From assembly GCF_001984105.1 (NCBI RefSeq), contig NZ_MTQM01000006.1, positions 1 through 64,000 on the forward strand: a stretch of 64,000 nucleotides of DNA. The letters run 5' to 3'. Source of the DNA: Microbacterium sp. CSI-V (GTDB lineage: Bacteria > Actinomycetota > Actinomycetes > Actinomycetales > Microbacteriaceae). Position 1 is the stretch's first letter, and each line of letters opens with the position of its first letter. Of the stretch, positions 1 through 7,521 are shown piece after piece. The translations under genes and the position numbers were made by a program. The notes below the pieces were generated by a model. That model did no database searches. It was not told the origin of the DNA and saw only the letters and a list, made by a program, of their open reading frames with translations.

Positions 1-316
1 CCTTGTTCTTCTTCATCAGGTAGTGGATGCCCTTGACGTGGCCGGCCGCGACCGAGCGCGAGCGGTCGAACGCGGTGCCGAAGTCGAAGTGCACGTCGCC
101 GGAGATGCCGAACAGGTCGGCCTTCGCGTGGAACGTGTGCGCGAGGTCGGCGTTGCGCAGCAGCGCCTTGGAGGGGATGCAGCCGACGTTGAGGCACACA
201 CCGCCCCAGTACTTCTCTTCGATGACCGCGACCGACAGCCCCAGCTGCGCGCCGCGCACGGCTGCGACGTACCCGCCGGGACCCGCACCAAGAATGACCA
301 GATCGTAATGAGGCAT
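1..316 (-). CDS. lpd: Dihydrolipoyl dehydrogenase, N-terminal part (runs off the window)
   Basis: E3 component of the 2-oxo acid dehydrogenase complexes: it reoxidises dihydrolipoamide with NAD+. Only the first 105 codons are present; the gene continues beyond base 1. The FAD-binding GAGPGG motif is at residues 10-15 and the redox-active disulfide motif [12 protein letters not shown] at about 39-50, with the catalytic cysteines at 41 and 46; both are textbook for the family. The ATG at 314-316 has no ribosome binding site but lies exactly 6 bases after TAGGCT, so the mRNA is probably leaderless. That hexamer starts with the stop codon of the upstream copC gene. E3 belongs to the same metabolic node that GarA, encoded 0.9 kb away, controls in relatives. 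Confidence 0.95.
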   Translation of the reverse strand, partial: MPHYDLVILGAGPGGYVAAVRGAQLGLSVAVIEEKYWGGVCLNVGCIPSKALLRNADLAHTFHAKADLFGISGDVHFDFGTAFDRSRSVAAGHVKGIHYLMKKNK

Positions 317-322
317 GCTCTC

Positions 323-328
323 AGCCTA
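323..328 (-). promoter_or_regulatory. -10 hexamer of lpd (leaderless), overlapping the copC stop codon
   Basis: TAGGCT followed by a 6-base spacer and then the lpd ATG. The TAG is the copC stop codon. Transcription would start at the A of the ATG. Confidence 0.6.
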
Positions 329-967
329 TCGTCCGGCGGTCCCCGCGGAGCCGCTTCCCGTGGAGCCCCGGCGGCCACGGACGACGAACAGCCAGACCAC
401 GAGTCCGACAACGATGAGGAGGGCCACGGCCAGCAGGATCCACGGCAGGGGAGAGGCCTCCGAGGTGTTCTCGGTCGGGGCGCTCGTGGCCGTCACCGTG
501 ACCGTGGGCTCGGGCGTCGGCGTCGCCGACGGGGTCGTGGTGGGGGTGGCCGTCGGGGTCGGGGTCGGGGCGGCCGGGACCGTGAACGAGAAGGTGCCGT
601 CGATGGGGTGGCCGTCGCTGGAGACGACGCGCCACACGACGGTCACGGCGCCGGATGCCGTTCCCGCCAGACCCTGGGTGACCACCGTGCCCGACACCGT
701 CGGCGCCCCGTCGGTGAGAGAGGTGCCGGCGGCATCCGTCACCTGGATCACGGTCGCGCCCTCGGAATCGAGGATGTCGGCGCTGTAGCTCAGGGTGATC
801 TGCGCCGGCAGGGCGTCCAGCACCGCGTCCGCGGAGGGATCGGAGGACACCAGTTCGTCGTGCGCGAAGGCCGGCGATGCCGGGACGAGAAGCGCCGCGA
901 GGGCGACGGCGGCCGCGGCGAGGACGGCGGGCAGGGTGCGCCGACGCGGCGCGGAGGTCGTGGTCAC
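326..967 (-). CDS. CopC-domain copper-binding membrane-anchored protein
   Basis: 213-residue exported protein. Residues 1-35 form a Sec signal peptide ending in an AFA cleavage site, which would leave His36 as the N-terminal residue of the mature protein; CopC and YcnJ-type domains bind Cu(II) with such an N-terminal histidine plus a second one, here probably His120 in SSDGHP. The CopC beta-sandwich spans about 36-130, followed by a Pro/Thr-rich linker (about 132-165) and one membrane helix (about 175-196) with a basic cytoplasmic tail. It probably holds copper at the outer face of the membrane. The GTG at 965-967 was chosen because the signal peptide begins there and a TAGGGT hexamer sits 7 bases upstream; longer frames add only unstructured sequence. 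Role in copper resistance versus delivery is not decidable here; the copper-containing aa3 oxidase is encoded in the same window. Confidence 0.85.
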   Translation of the reverse strand: MTTTSAPRRRTLPAVLAAAAVALAALLVPASPAFAHDELVSSDPSADAVLDALPAQITLSYSADILDSEGATVIQVTDAAGTSLTDGAPTVSGTVVTQGLAGTASGAVTVVWRVVSSDGHPIDGTFSFTVPAAPTPTPTATPTTTPSATPTPEPTVTVTATSAPTENTSEASPLPWILLAVALLIVVGLVVWLFVVRGRRGSTGSGSAGTAGR

Positions 968-974
968 GCCCCCG

Positions 975-980
975 ACCCTA
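975..980 (-). promoter_or_regulatory. -10 hexamer of the copC-like gene (leaderless)
   Basis: TAGGGT with a 7-base spacer to the GTG start; no Shine-Dalgarno sequence between them. Confidence 0.5.
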
Positions 981-1202
981 GCGAGATCGTCCGGGCGAGT
1001 CCTGACAGCGGGCGTCGCCGACGGATGACGCGCGGGGTGACCTGGACTCGACAGGGCCGACCCGGGGTGGATAGGTTCGAGTGTCCCCCGTCGCACCGAG
1101 CCGCTACCCGAAAGCGGTCCGCACCGTCGACGTGGGAAGAACACATACATTCCATGGCCTGTGCGAGGGTCGAACGGCCACTCCGGCTCGGAGTCGGTCG
1201 AC

Positions 1203-1208
1203 TATGGT
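1203..1208 (+). promoter_or_regulatory. Candidate -10 of garA
   Basis: TATGGT 18 bases before the garA start, allowing a short leader that carries the AAGGAGA ribosome binding site at about 1216-1222. Confidence 0.4.
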
Positions 1209-1226
1209 GGAAATGAAGGAGAAGCC

Positions 1227-1721
1227 GTGGACGAGACCCGCAGATTCGAGCGCGACGACATCCGCCGCGCCGCGGACGCCTCCGCGTCCGACCGCTCGAA
1301 CGACACGACGCAGACGTTCGGTCACGATGCCGACCTGTCGTTCGTCCCCTTCGGCGCCGACCTCAACGAGGCCGAGCTCGAGGCCATCGAGGCGCTGCCC
1401 TCGGGTGCCGCGCTCCTGATCGTCCGCTCCGGTCCCACGACGGGTGCGCGCTATCTGCTCGACACCGATGTGACGACCGTGGGTCGCCATCCTGAGGCCG
1501 ACATCTTCTTCGACGACGTCACCGTCTCGCGTCGTCACGCCGAGATCACCCGGGCGGGATCCGCCTTCGAGATCGTCGACCAGCGCTCGCTCAACGGCAG
1601 CTACGTCAACGGCGAGCGCGTCGACCGCTCCGCGCTGGTGAACGGCGCCGAGGTGCGCATCGGCAAGTTCCGTCTGAACTTCTTCGGTTCGCCCGTCGAT
1701 CTCCCGTCGGCAGAGCACTGA
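1227..1721 (+). CDS. garA: FHA-domain metabolic regulator GarA/OdhI
   Basis: 164-residue phospho-switch protein. The FHA domain covers about residues 75-150 with GRHPEAD, SRRH and LNGSYVNG signatures that bind phosphothreonine. The N-terminal tail carries TTQT at 27-30, in the place of the TT pair that PknB/PknG phosphorylate in mycobacterial GarA and corynebacterial OdhI. In those species the unphosphorylated form inhibits 2-oxoglutarate dehydrogenase and the phosphorylated tail folds back on its own FHA domain. The same role is inferred here. GTG at 1227 was preferred over an upstream in-frame ATG because AAGGAGA precedes it at the right distance. The stop overlaps the start of ftsR by one base (TGATG), so the two are cotranscribed. 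Confidence 0.9.
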   Translation: MDETRRFERDDIRRAADASASDRSNDTTQTFGHDADLSFVPFGADLNEAELEAIEALPSGAALLIVRSGPTTGARYLLDTDVTTVGRHPEADIFFDDVTVSRRHAEITRAGSAFEIVDQRSLNGSYVNGERVDRSALVNGAEVRIGKFRLNFFGSPVDLPSAEH

Positions 1722-2407
1722 TGGCGGCAGCCCCCGCCCGCGGTCGTACGGCGGCCTCGGGGCTGTTGAGCATCGGACAGGTCCTCGCGCGGCTCACTCC
1801 CGAGTTCCCCGCGCTGTCCTCCAGCAAGCTGCGGTTCCTCGAGGTGCAGGGGATCGTCTCCCCGACGCGCACCGACTCCGGCTACCGCAAGTTCTCGCCG
1901 GCCGACCTCGAGCGCCTGCGTCTCGCGCTCACGCTGCAGCGCGACCACTATCTTCCGCTCGCCGTCATCCGCGAGTACCTCGCCGACGTCGACGCGGGCC
2001 GCAACCCCGCACCCCCGACCGCGATCGCGTCGATGACGAACGCCCCGCGACGCTATCGCCGTGACGAGCTGCTCTCGGCCGCGGGGGCTGCGCCCCAGCT
2101 CCTGAACGACGCCATCAGCACCGGCGTGATCACCGGGGCCGAGACCTATCCCGAGCAGACCGTGTCGCTGCTGCGTACACTCGTCGCCCTCGACCGGCAC
2201 GGCATCGAGCCGCGCCACGTGCGCTCGCTCCGGCAGAGTGCCGAGCGCGAGGCGGCGCTCGTCGAATCCGCCCTGTCCGCGTTGCTGCGGCGACCGGATG
2301 CGGCGTCCCGTGCGCGCGCGAGCGAGCTCGCGCCCGAGTTGGCGGCGCGTCTGGACGAGGTCCGGACCCTGTTCGTGCGCGAAGCGATCGACCGGATCCT
2401 GTCCTGA
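1721..2407 (+). CDS. ftsR: MerR-family regulator, FtsR type
   Basis: 228-residue DNA-binding protein. A MerR-type winged helix lies at about residues 15-86 (LSIGQVLARL at the start, then the SGYRKFSPADLERL wing region); the rest is an effector or dimer region without the cysteines of metal sensors. It is the positional and sequence counterpart of Rv1828 of M. tuberculosis and FtsR of Corynebacterium glutamicum, the latter an activator of ftsZ (established in that species). It follows garA with a one-base overlap as in mycobacteria. A candidate target, a short palindrome between the -35 and -10 of the ftsZ promoter, is present at 33497-33509. Direct control of ftsZ here is inference. Confidence 0.85.
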   Translation: MAAAPARGRTAASGLLSIGQVLARLTPEFPALSSSKLRFLEVQGIVSPTRTDSGYRKFSPADLERLRLALTLQRDHYLPLAVIREYLADVDAGRNPAPPTAIASMTNAPRRYRRDELLSAAGAAPQLLNDAISTGVITGAETYPEQTVSLLRTLVALDRHGIEPRHVRSLRQSAEREAALVESALSALLRRPDAASRARASELAPELAARLDEVRTLFVREAIDRILS

Positions 2408-2464
2408 TCGCGACACGCCGACCTCCGCGCGTCGGATGTCGTTGCCGGGGGACCCTGGCTGATC

Positions 2465-2470
2465 TAGCGT
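2465..2470 (+). promoter_or_regulatory. Candidate -10 of the second merR gene
   Basis: TAGCGT in the 96-base gap after ftsR; it would give a leader of about 27 bases containing the GAGGAG ribosome binding site. Confidence 0.4.
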
Positions 2471-2503
2471 GGAAGCAACGAGCCGATGAGGAGGAACGCG
2501 AGC

Positions 2504-3046
2504 ATGAACGCTGGCGACGCACTCGGTGAACCACGGTTCGCCACCGATCTCCTCTTCACCGACGGTCTTCCCGAGATGGACGACGACACGGGCTACCGCG
2601 GCGCGGTGGCCGCCCGGGCCGCCGGCATCACCTACCGCCAGCTCGACTACTGGGCCCGCACCGAACTCGTGGTCCCGACCGTCCGCGGAGCGAGCGGTTC
2701 CGGCTCGCAGCGGCTGTACGGTTTCCGCGACATCCTCGTCCTGAAGCTCGTCAAGCGTCTGCTCGACACGGGCATCTCGCTGCAGCAGATCCGCACCGCG
2801 GTCGATCAGCTCCGTGCGGCCGGCATCCGCGATCTCGCGGGCACGACGCTGATGAGCGACGGCGCATCGGTCTACCTCTGCACGTCGAACGACGAGGTCA
2901 TCGACCTCGTGAGCCGCGGCCAGGGCGTCTTCGGCATCGCCGTCGGCAAGGTGCTGCGCGAGGTCGAGTCGACGCTCGTCGACTTCGAGTCCGCGACCGA
3001 GGCTGTCGACGAACTCGCCGCCCGTCGCGCGGCCCGCACCGCCTGA
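2504..3046 (+). CDS. MerR-family regulator, Rv1830 type
   Basis: 180-residue regulator. The winged helix is at about residues 30-100, with a helix-turn-helix read as AGITYRQLDYWARTELV and a recognisable wing GSQRLYGFRDILVLK. The C-terminal part is alpha-helical with no metal-binding cysteine pair. The arrangement garA-ftsR-merR matches Rv1827-Rv1828-Rv1830; Rv1830 has been called McdR, a cell-division regulator in mycobacteria. The start at 2504 was chosen because GAGGAG lies about 9 bases upstream; the ATG at 2486 has no site. In mycobacteria a bifunctional-nuclease gene (Rv1829) separates the two merR genes; here only 96 bases do. The target genes are unknown from this sequence. Confidence 0.8.
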   Translation: MNAGDALGEPRFATDLLFTDGLPEMDDDTGYRGAVAARAAGITYRQLDYWARTELVVPTVRGASGSGSQRLYGFRDILVLKLVKRLLDTGISLQQIRTAVDQLRAAGIRDLAGTTLMSDGASVYLCTSNDEVIDLVSRGQGVFGIAVGKVLREVESTLVDFESATEAVDELAARRAARTA

Positions 3047-3059
3047 CAGCCCCCCCCTT

Positions 3060-3101
3060 ACGTAAGACCCCCGGATGCCGCGGCATCCGGGGGTCTTACG
3101 T
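3060..3101. terminator. Perfect 42-base palindrome, bidirectional terminator
   Basis: A fully self-complementary sequence centred between 3080 and 3081, starting ACGTAAGACC and ending GGTCTTACGT. It stands between the convergent merR and parA-type genes. The centre contains GGATGCC and GGCATCC back to back. The short T and C runs after it are a weak U-tract. Confidence 0.75.
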
Positions 3102-3109
3102 TTCCTCAG

Positions 3110-3173
3110 GCGTGAGGTGTCGATTTTTGTCGCCTGCAGGTCTCCGCAGGCGACAAAAATTGACCCCTCACGC
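3110..3173. repeat. Long imperfect hairpin, REP-like extragenic palindrome
   Basis: Two 28-base arms (3110-3137 and 3146-3173) separated by 8 bases, matching at 26 of 28 positions. Each arm has an AT-rich core (ATTTTTG) unlike anything else in this GC-rich window. It fills the gap between the palindromic terminator and the parA-type stop codon. Whether copies exist elsewhere in the genome cannot be seen here. Confidence 0.7.
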
Positions 3174-3184
3174 GCGAGACGATC

Positions 3185-3997
3185 TCAGGACTGCGGAGCG
3201 TCGGAGGCCACCGGGATGCGGCCGGTGCGGACGATGCGGTCCAGCAGGGCGTCGAAGTCGGCGGCCAGCTCCTGCGCGGAGTCGCCGGGCCAGACGTGCA
3301 ACGGCTTGGCCGCTCCCTGCGCCTGCTGCAGCGACGTGCGCTCGGGGAGCTGCGGGTTCAGCACGAGCGGCCCGAACATGTCGCGCAGCTCCTTGATGCG
3401 GAACTGGTGCTCGATCGACTGCGGACGCACGCGGTTGACCACGACGCCGAGCGGCTGGAGGCGCGGGGAGAGGCCGCGACGGATCTCCTCGATGGCGCGC
3501 AGGGCGCGGTCGGCTGCGGCGACCGAGAAGAGGCCCGGCTCGGTCACGACGATGACGCGATCGCTGGCGGCCCACGCCGTGCGGGTCAGCGCGTTCAGCG
3601 ACGGCGCGCAGTCGATCAGCACGAGGTCGTACTCGGACTCGATCGTCGCGAGGGCCTCCTCGAGCTTCCAGACGTCGCGCACGCTCGGGTGCGGACCGTC
3701 GAAGTTGATGGCCGACGGGCTGCCGATGAGCACGTCGATCGTGCCGGGGTGGACCTTCGCCCATCCGCTGGAGGTGATCGCCTGACGGACGACCTTCTCC
3801 TTGGGGTTGGCCAGGACGTCGGCGATGTTCAGCCGGCCGGCGACCTGGATGTCCATACCGGTGGACACATCGGACTGCGGGTCGAGGTCGACGACGAGAG
3901 TGCGAACGCCACGTGCGAAGGCGGCGGAGGCCAGCCCGAGCGTCACGGTCGTCTTGCCGACCCCGCCTTTCAAAGAGCTGACGGAGAGTACGTGCAC
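3185..3997 (-). CDS. ParA-family ATPase (orphan)
   Basis: 270-residue P-loop ATPase. The deviant Walker A motif KGGVGKTT is at residues 10-17 with the signature lysine Lys10, followed by switch I DLDPQSDVS and Walker B DLVLIDCAPS. These define the ParA/MinD group, which forms ATP-dependent dimers on DNA or membrane to position cargo. No parB or parS-like partner is next to it, so it is not the chromosomal parAB pair; what it positions is unknown. The GTG at 3995-3997 is the first possible start after an in-frame TAG. There is no well placed ribosome binding site; TAACGT lies 8 bases upstream, so a leaderless mRNA is likely. It is divergent from pyc, sharing a 69-base promoter region. Confidence 0.85.
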   Translation of the reverse strand: MHVLSVSSLKGGVGKTTVTLGLASAAFARGVRTLVVDLDPQSDVSTGMDIQVAGRLNIADVLANPKEKVVRQAITSSGWAKVHPGTIDVLIGSPSAINFDGPHPSVRDVWKLEEALATIESEYDLVLIDCAPSLNALTRTAWAASDRVIVVTEPGLFSVAAADRALRAIEEIRRGLSPRLQPLGVVVNRVRPQSIEHQFRIKELRDMFGPLVLNPQLPERTSLQQAQGAAKPLHVWPGDSAQELAADFDALLDRIVRTGRIPVASDAPQS

Positions 3998-4019
3998 GAG
4001 CGTCTACGTTACCTTCCCC

Positions 4020-4025
4020 TAGGCT
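4020..4025 (+). promoter_or_regulatory. Candidate -10 of pyc
   Basis: TAGGCT about 40 bases before the pyc ATG; the leader would contain the GAGGG ribosome binding site at 4057-4061. Confidence 0.45.
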
Positions 4026-4066
4026 GTGAGCACATTCAGCTCCGCCGCATTGACGTGAGGGTGTGC

Positions 4067-7000
4067 ATGTTCTCGAAAATCCTGGTCGCCAATCGCGGAG
4101 AGATCGCCATCCGCGCGTTCCGCGCCGCCTACGAGGTGGGAGCCCGCACCGTCGCGGTCTACCCCTACGAGGATCGCGCGTCGCTGCACCGACTGAAAGC
4201 CGACGAGGCGTACCAGATCGGGGAGCGCGGGCACCCGGTGCGCGCCTATCTCGACGTCGATGAGATCATCCGCGTCGCCCGCGAGTGCGGGGCGGATGCC
4301 ATCTACCCCGGCTACGGATTCCTGTCGGAGAACCCCGAGCTGGCCGAGAAGGCTGCCGCGCACGGCATCACCTTCATCGGCCCGCCGGCCGACGTGCTCT
4401 CGATGGCCGGCAACAAGGTGACGGCGAAGGAGCACGCCGTCGCCGCCGGAGTGCCGGTGCTGCGCTCGACGGCGGCCTCCGACGACGTGGACGCGCTCGT
4501 CGCCCAGGCGGACGAGATCGGGTTCCCGCTCTTCGCGAAAGCCGTGGCCGGCGGCGGCGGGCGCGGCATGCGCCGCGTGGAGTCCCTCGGCGAACTCGCT
4601 CCGGCCCTGGCCGAGGCGATGCGCGAGGCGCAGAGCGCGTTCGGCGACCCGCGGATGTTCCTCGAGCAGGCCGTGCGGCGTCCGCGTCACGTCGAGGTGC
4701 AGATCTTGGCGGATGCCACGGGCGAGACGGTCCATCTCTTCGAGCGGGACTGCTCGGTGCAGCGCCGTCACCAGAAGGTGATCGAGATCGCGCCGGCCCC
4801 GAACCTCGACGACACCGTGCGCGCAGACCTGCACCGGTACGCCGTCGCGTTCGCGCGCTCGATCGGGTACCAGAACGCCGGCACCGTGGAGTTCCTGCTC
4901 GAGACGGCGGGACCCCGGACGGGCGAGGTCGTCTTCATCGAGATGAACCCGCGCATCCAGGTCGAGCACACCGTGACCGAGGAGGTCACGGACGTGGATC
5001 TCGTCCAGTCGCAGATGCGCATCGCCGCGGGCCAGACGCTCGCCGACCTCCAGCTCACGCAGGATCAGATCCGCCTCCGCGGTGCCGCGCTGCAGTGCCG
5101 CATCACGACGGAAGACCCCACGCAGGGTTTCCGTCCCGACACGGGCAAGATCACGACCTACCGCTCGCCCGGCGGCGCCGGGGTGCGCCTGGACGGCGGC
5201 ACCACCGCGGCGGGGTCGCAGATCAGCCCCCACTTCGACTCGATGCTGTCCAAGCTCACGTGCCGCGGACGCGACTTCCCGGCCGCGGTCGCCCGTGCCC
5301 GTCGCGCACTCGCGGAGTTCCGCATCCGCGGCGTCTCGACGAACATCCCGTTCCTGCAGGCGGTGCTGGACGACCCCGCGTTCGTCGCGGGCGACCTCAG
5401 CACGTCCTTCATCGACGAGCGGCCCGAGCTGCTCCGCGGCCGCGAATCGAAGGACCGCGGCACGAAGGTGCTGTCGTGGCTCGTCGACACCACGGTCAAC
5501 CGCCCCAACGGCGACAACCCGCTCTCCGTCGATCCGGGCATCAAGCTCCCCGTCATCGATCTCGCCGCCCCGGCTCCCGCCGGCTCGCGTCAGCGCCTCC
5601 GGGAGCTGGGTCCCGCGGGCTTCGCGCGGGCGCTGCGCGAGCAGACCGCCCTCGCCGTCACCGAGACGACGTTCCGCGACGCGCACCAGTCGCTCCTCGC
5701 GACGCGCGTGCGCACGCGCGACCTCGCGCGGGTCGCCCCCTACGTCGCCCGGCTCACCCCGCAGCTGCTGTCCGTGGAGGCGTGGGGCGGGGCGACCTAC
5801 GACGTCGCCCTCCGTTTCCTCGGTGAAGACCCGTGGGAGCGTCTCGACGTGCTCCGTCAGGCTCTGCCGAACGTGGCCATCCAGATGCTCCTGCGCGGAC
5901 GCAACACCGTCGGCTACACCCCGTACCCGACGGAGGTGACGGACGCGTTCGTCGCCGAGGCCGCGGCATCCGGGATCGACATCTTCCGGATCTTCGACGC
6001 GCTCAACGACGTCTCGCAGATGCGTCCCGCGATCGACGCGGTCCTGGCCACCGGCACCGCCGTCGCCGAGGTCGCCGTCTGCTACACCGGCGACCTGCTC
6101 GACCCGGGCGAAGACCTTTACACGCTCGACTACTACCTGCGTCTGGCCGAGCAGATCGTCGAGGCGGGCGCGCACATCCTCGCGGTCAAGGACATGGCGG
6201 GTCTCCTGCGTCCCGCCGCGGCGGCACGACTGGTGACGGCTCTGCGCGAGCGGTTCGACGTGCCGGTGCACGTCCACACGCACGACACCGCCGGCGGTCA
6301 GCTCGCGACCCTGCTGGCCGCCTCGGCGGCAGGGGCGGATGCCGTGGACGCGGCGGCCGCGCCCATGTCGGGCACCACGAGTCAGCCGTCCTTGTCGGCT
6401 CTCGTCGCCGCTCTCGCGCACACCGAGCGGGACACCGGTCTCGATCTCGCCGCGGTGTCCGGCCTCGAGCCGTACTGGGAGGCGGTGCGCCACCTGTACC
6501 GCCCGTTCGAGTCGGGTCTGCCCGGCCCCACCGGCCGCGTGTACCACCACGAGATCCCGGGCGGGCAGCTGTCGAATCTCCGCCAGCAGGCCATCGCTCT
6601 CGGTCTCGCCGACGACTTCGAGCTCATCGAGGACATGTACGCGGCGGCGAACCGCATCCTCGGTCGCGTCCCGAAGGTCACCCCCTCGTCCAAGGTCGTG
6701 GGAGACTTGGCGCTTCACCTGGCCGCGGTGAAGGCCGACCCGGACGACTTCGAGCGCAACCCGGAGAAGTACGATGTCCCCGATTCGGTGGTGTCGTTCA
6801 TGGCGGGCGAGCTGGGCGACCTCCCCGGCGGCTGGCCCGAGCCGTTCCGCTCGAAGGTGCTCGCCGGTCGTGATGTGAAGCACGGGGTCACACCGCTCAC
6901 GTCCGAGGACACCGCGGCCCTCGCCGGCGACGCGGCGACCCGACGCGCCCGACTGAACGCGCTGCTGTTCCCCGCTCCGACCCGCACGTTCCTCGAGACG

Positions 7001-7474
7001 CGGGCGGCCTACGGCGACCTCAGCGTGCTCGACACGGCCGACTACCTCTACGGTCTCCGTGCCGGCGAGGAGCACACGGTCGAGATCGAGCGCGGCGTGC
7101 AGTTGTTCGTCGGTCTCGAAGCCATCGGCGACGCGGACGACAAGGGCATGCGTACCGTCATGACCACCCTGAACGGCCAGCTGCGGCCGGTGTTCGTGCG
7201 GGACCGCTCGATCGACGTCCAGGCGCGCCAGGCCGAGAAGGCCGACACGTCCAAGCCCGGCCAGGTGGCCGCCCCGTTCTCCGGTGTGGTCACCCTGAAG
7301 GCCGCCGCGGGGGACCGCGTCGCCGCCGGGCAGGCGGTCGCCTCGATCGAGGCCATGAAGATGGAGGCGGCGATCACGAGCCCGGTCGACGGCGTCGTCG
7401 AGCGACTCACCGTCGCACCTACGCAGCAGGTGGAAGCGGGCGACCTTTTGCTCGTCGTCCGTCCCTCGCAGTAG
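4067..7474 (+). CDS. pyc: Pyruvate carboxylase
   Basis: 1135-residue biotin enzyme converting pyruvate, bicarbonate and ATP to oxaloacetate, the main anaplerotic reaction. Domains in order: biotin carboxylase (residues 1 to about 450, with the ATP-grasp loop GGGGRGMR and EMNPRIQVEHTVTEE), carboxyltransferase beginning near TTFRDAHQSLLATR (about 535) with the metal-binding HVHTHDTAGG, and a C-terminal biotinyl domain with AMKMEA, where Lys1098 carries the biotin. Length equals that of the corynebacterial enzyme. The start is the ATG 5 bases after GAGGG. A hairpin terminator follows. The neighbours on both sides are ParA/MinD-type ATPases with no obvious metabolic link. Confidence 0.97.
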   Translation: MFSKILVANRGEIAIRAFRAAYEVGARTVAVYPYEDRASLHRLKADEAYQIGERGHPVRAYLDVDEIIRVARECGADAIYPGYGFLSENPELAEKAAAHGITFIGPPADVLSMAGNKVTAKEHAVAAGVPVLRSTAASDDVDALVAQADEIGFPLFAKAVAGGGGRGMRRVESLGELAPALAEAMREAQSAFGDPRMFLEQAVRRPRHVEVQILADATGETVHLFERDCSVQRRHQKVIEIAPAPNLDDTVRADLHRYAVAFARSIGYQNAGTVEFLLETAGPRTGEVVFIEMNPRIQVEHTVTEEVTDVDLVQSQMRIAAGQTLADLQLTQDQIRLRGAALQCRITTEDPTQGFRPDTGKITTYRSPGGAGVRLDGGTTAAGSQISPHFDSMLSKLTCRGRDFPAAVARARRALAEFRIRGVSTNIPFLQAVLDDPAFVAGDLSTSFIDERPELLRGRESKDRGTKVLSWLVDTTVNRPNGDNPLSVDPGIKLPVIDLAAPAPAGSRQRLRELGPAGFARALREQTALAVTETTFRDAHQSLLATRVRTRDLARVAPYVARLTPQLLSVEAWGGATYDVALRFLGEDPWERLDVLRQALPNVAIQMLLRGRNTVGYTPYPTEVTDAFVAEAAASGIDIFRIFDALNDVSQMRPAIDAVLATGTAVAEVAVCYTGDLLDPGEDLYTLDYYLRLAEQIVEAGAHILAVKDMAGLLRPAAAARLVTALRERFDVPVHVHTHDTAGGQLATLLAASAAGADAVDAAAAPMSGTTSQPSLSALVAALAHTERDTGLDLAAVSGLEPYWEAVRHLYRPFESGLPGPTGRVYHHEIPGGQLSNLRQQAIALGLADDFELIEDMYAAANRILGRVPKVTPSSKVVGDLALHLAAVKADPDDFERNPEKYDVPDSVVSFMAGELGDLPGGWPEPFRSKVLAGRDVKHGVTPLTSEDTAALAGDAATRRARLNALLFPAPTRTFLETRAAYGDLSVLDTADYLYGLRAGEEHTVEIERGVQLFVGLEAIGDADDKGMRTVMTTLNGQLRPVFVRDRSIDVQARQAEKADTSKPGQVAAPFSGVVTLKAAAGDRVAAGQAVASIEAMKMEAAITSPVDGVVERLTVAPTQQVEAGDLLLVVRPSQ

Positions 7475-7477
7475 CCT
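7472..7477 (+). promoter_or_regulatory. Candidate -10 of the MinD-like gene, built on the pyc stop codon
   Basis: TAGCCT whose TAG is the pyc stop. A transcript from it would begin near 7484, inside the left arm of the pyc terminator, and so escape that hairpin. Confidence 0.35.
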
Positions 7478-7480
7478 GAA

Positions 7481-7509
7481 AGGGGGCGCTGTTCGCGCCC
7501 TCTTTTTCT
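7481..7509 (+). terminator. Rho-independent terminator of pyc
   Basis: Stem AGGGGGCGC / GCGCCCTCT (one wobble) with a 5-base loop, followed by TTTTTCTTT. Confidence 0.8.
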
Positions 7510-7521
7510 TTGGAGACGGCA

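Noticed and set aside
23..1216. A plus-strand frame of 397 residues opposite lpd and copC
   Set aside because: Gly/Arg-rich shadow; the opposite strand encodes proteins with intact family motifs.
3185..3997. Chromosomal parA of a parAB-parS partition locus
   Set aside because: No parB, no parS-like 16-mer palindrome and no rsmG neighbour; the usual oriC-proximal context is absent.
4019..7075. A 1018-residue open frame on the minus strand opposite pyruvate carboxylase
   Set aside because: It is a mirror of the pyc codons, rich in Arg, His and Gly with no fold motif; high GC removes stops from such frames.
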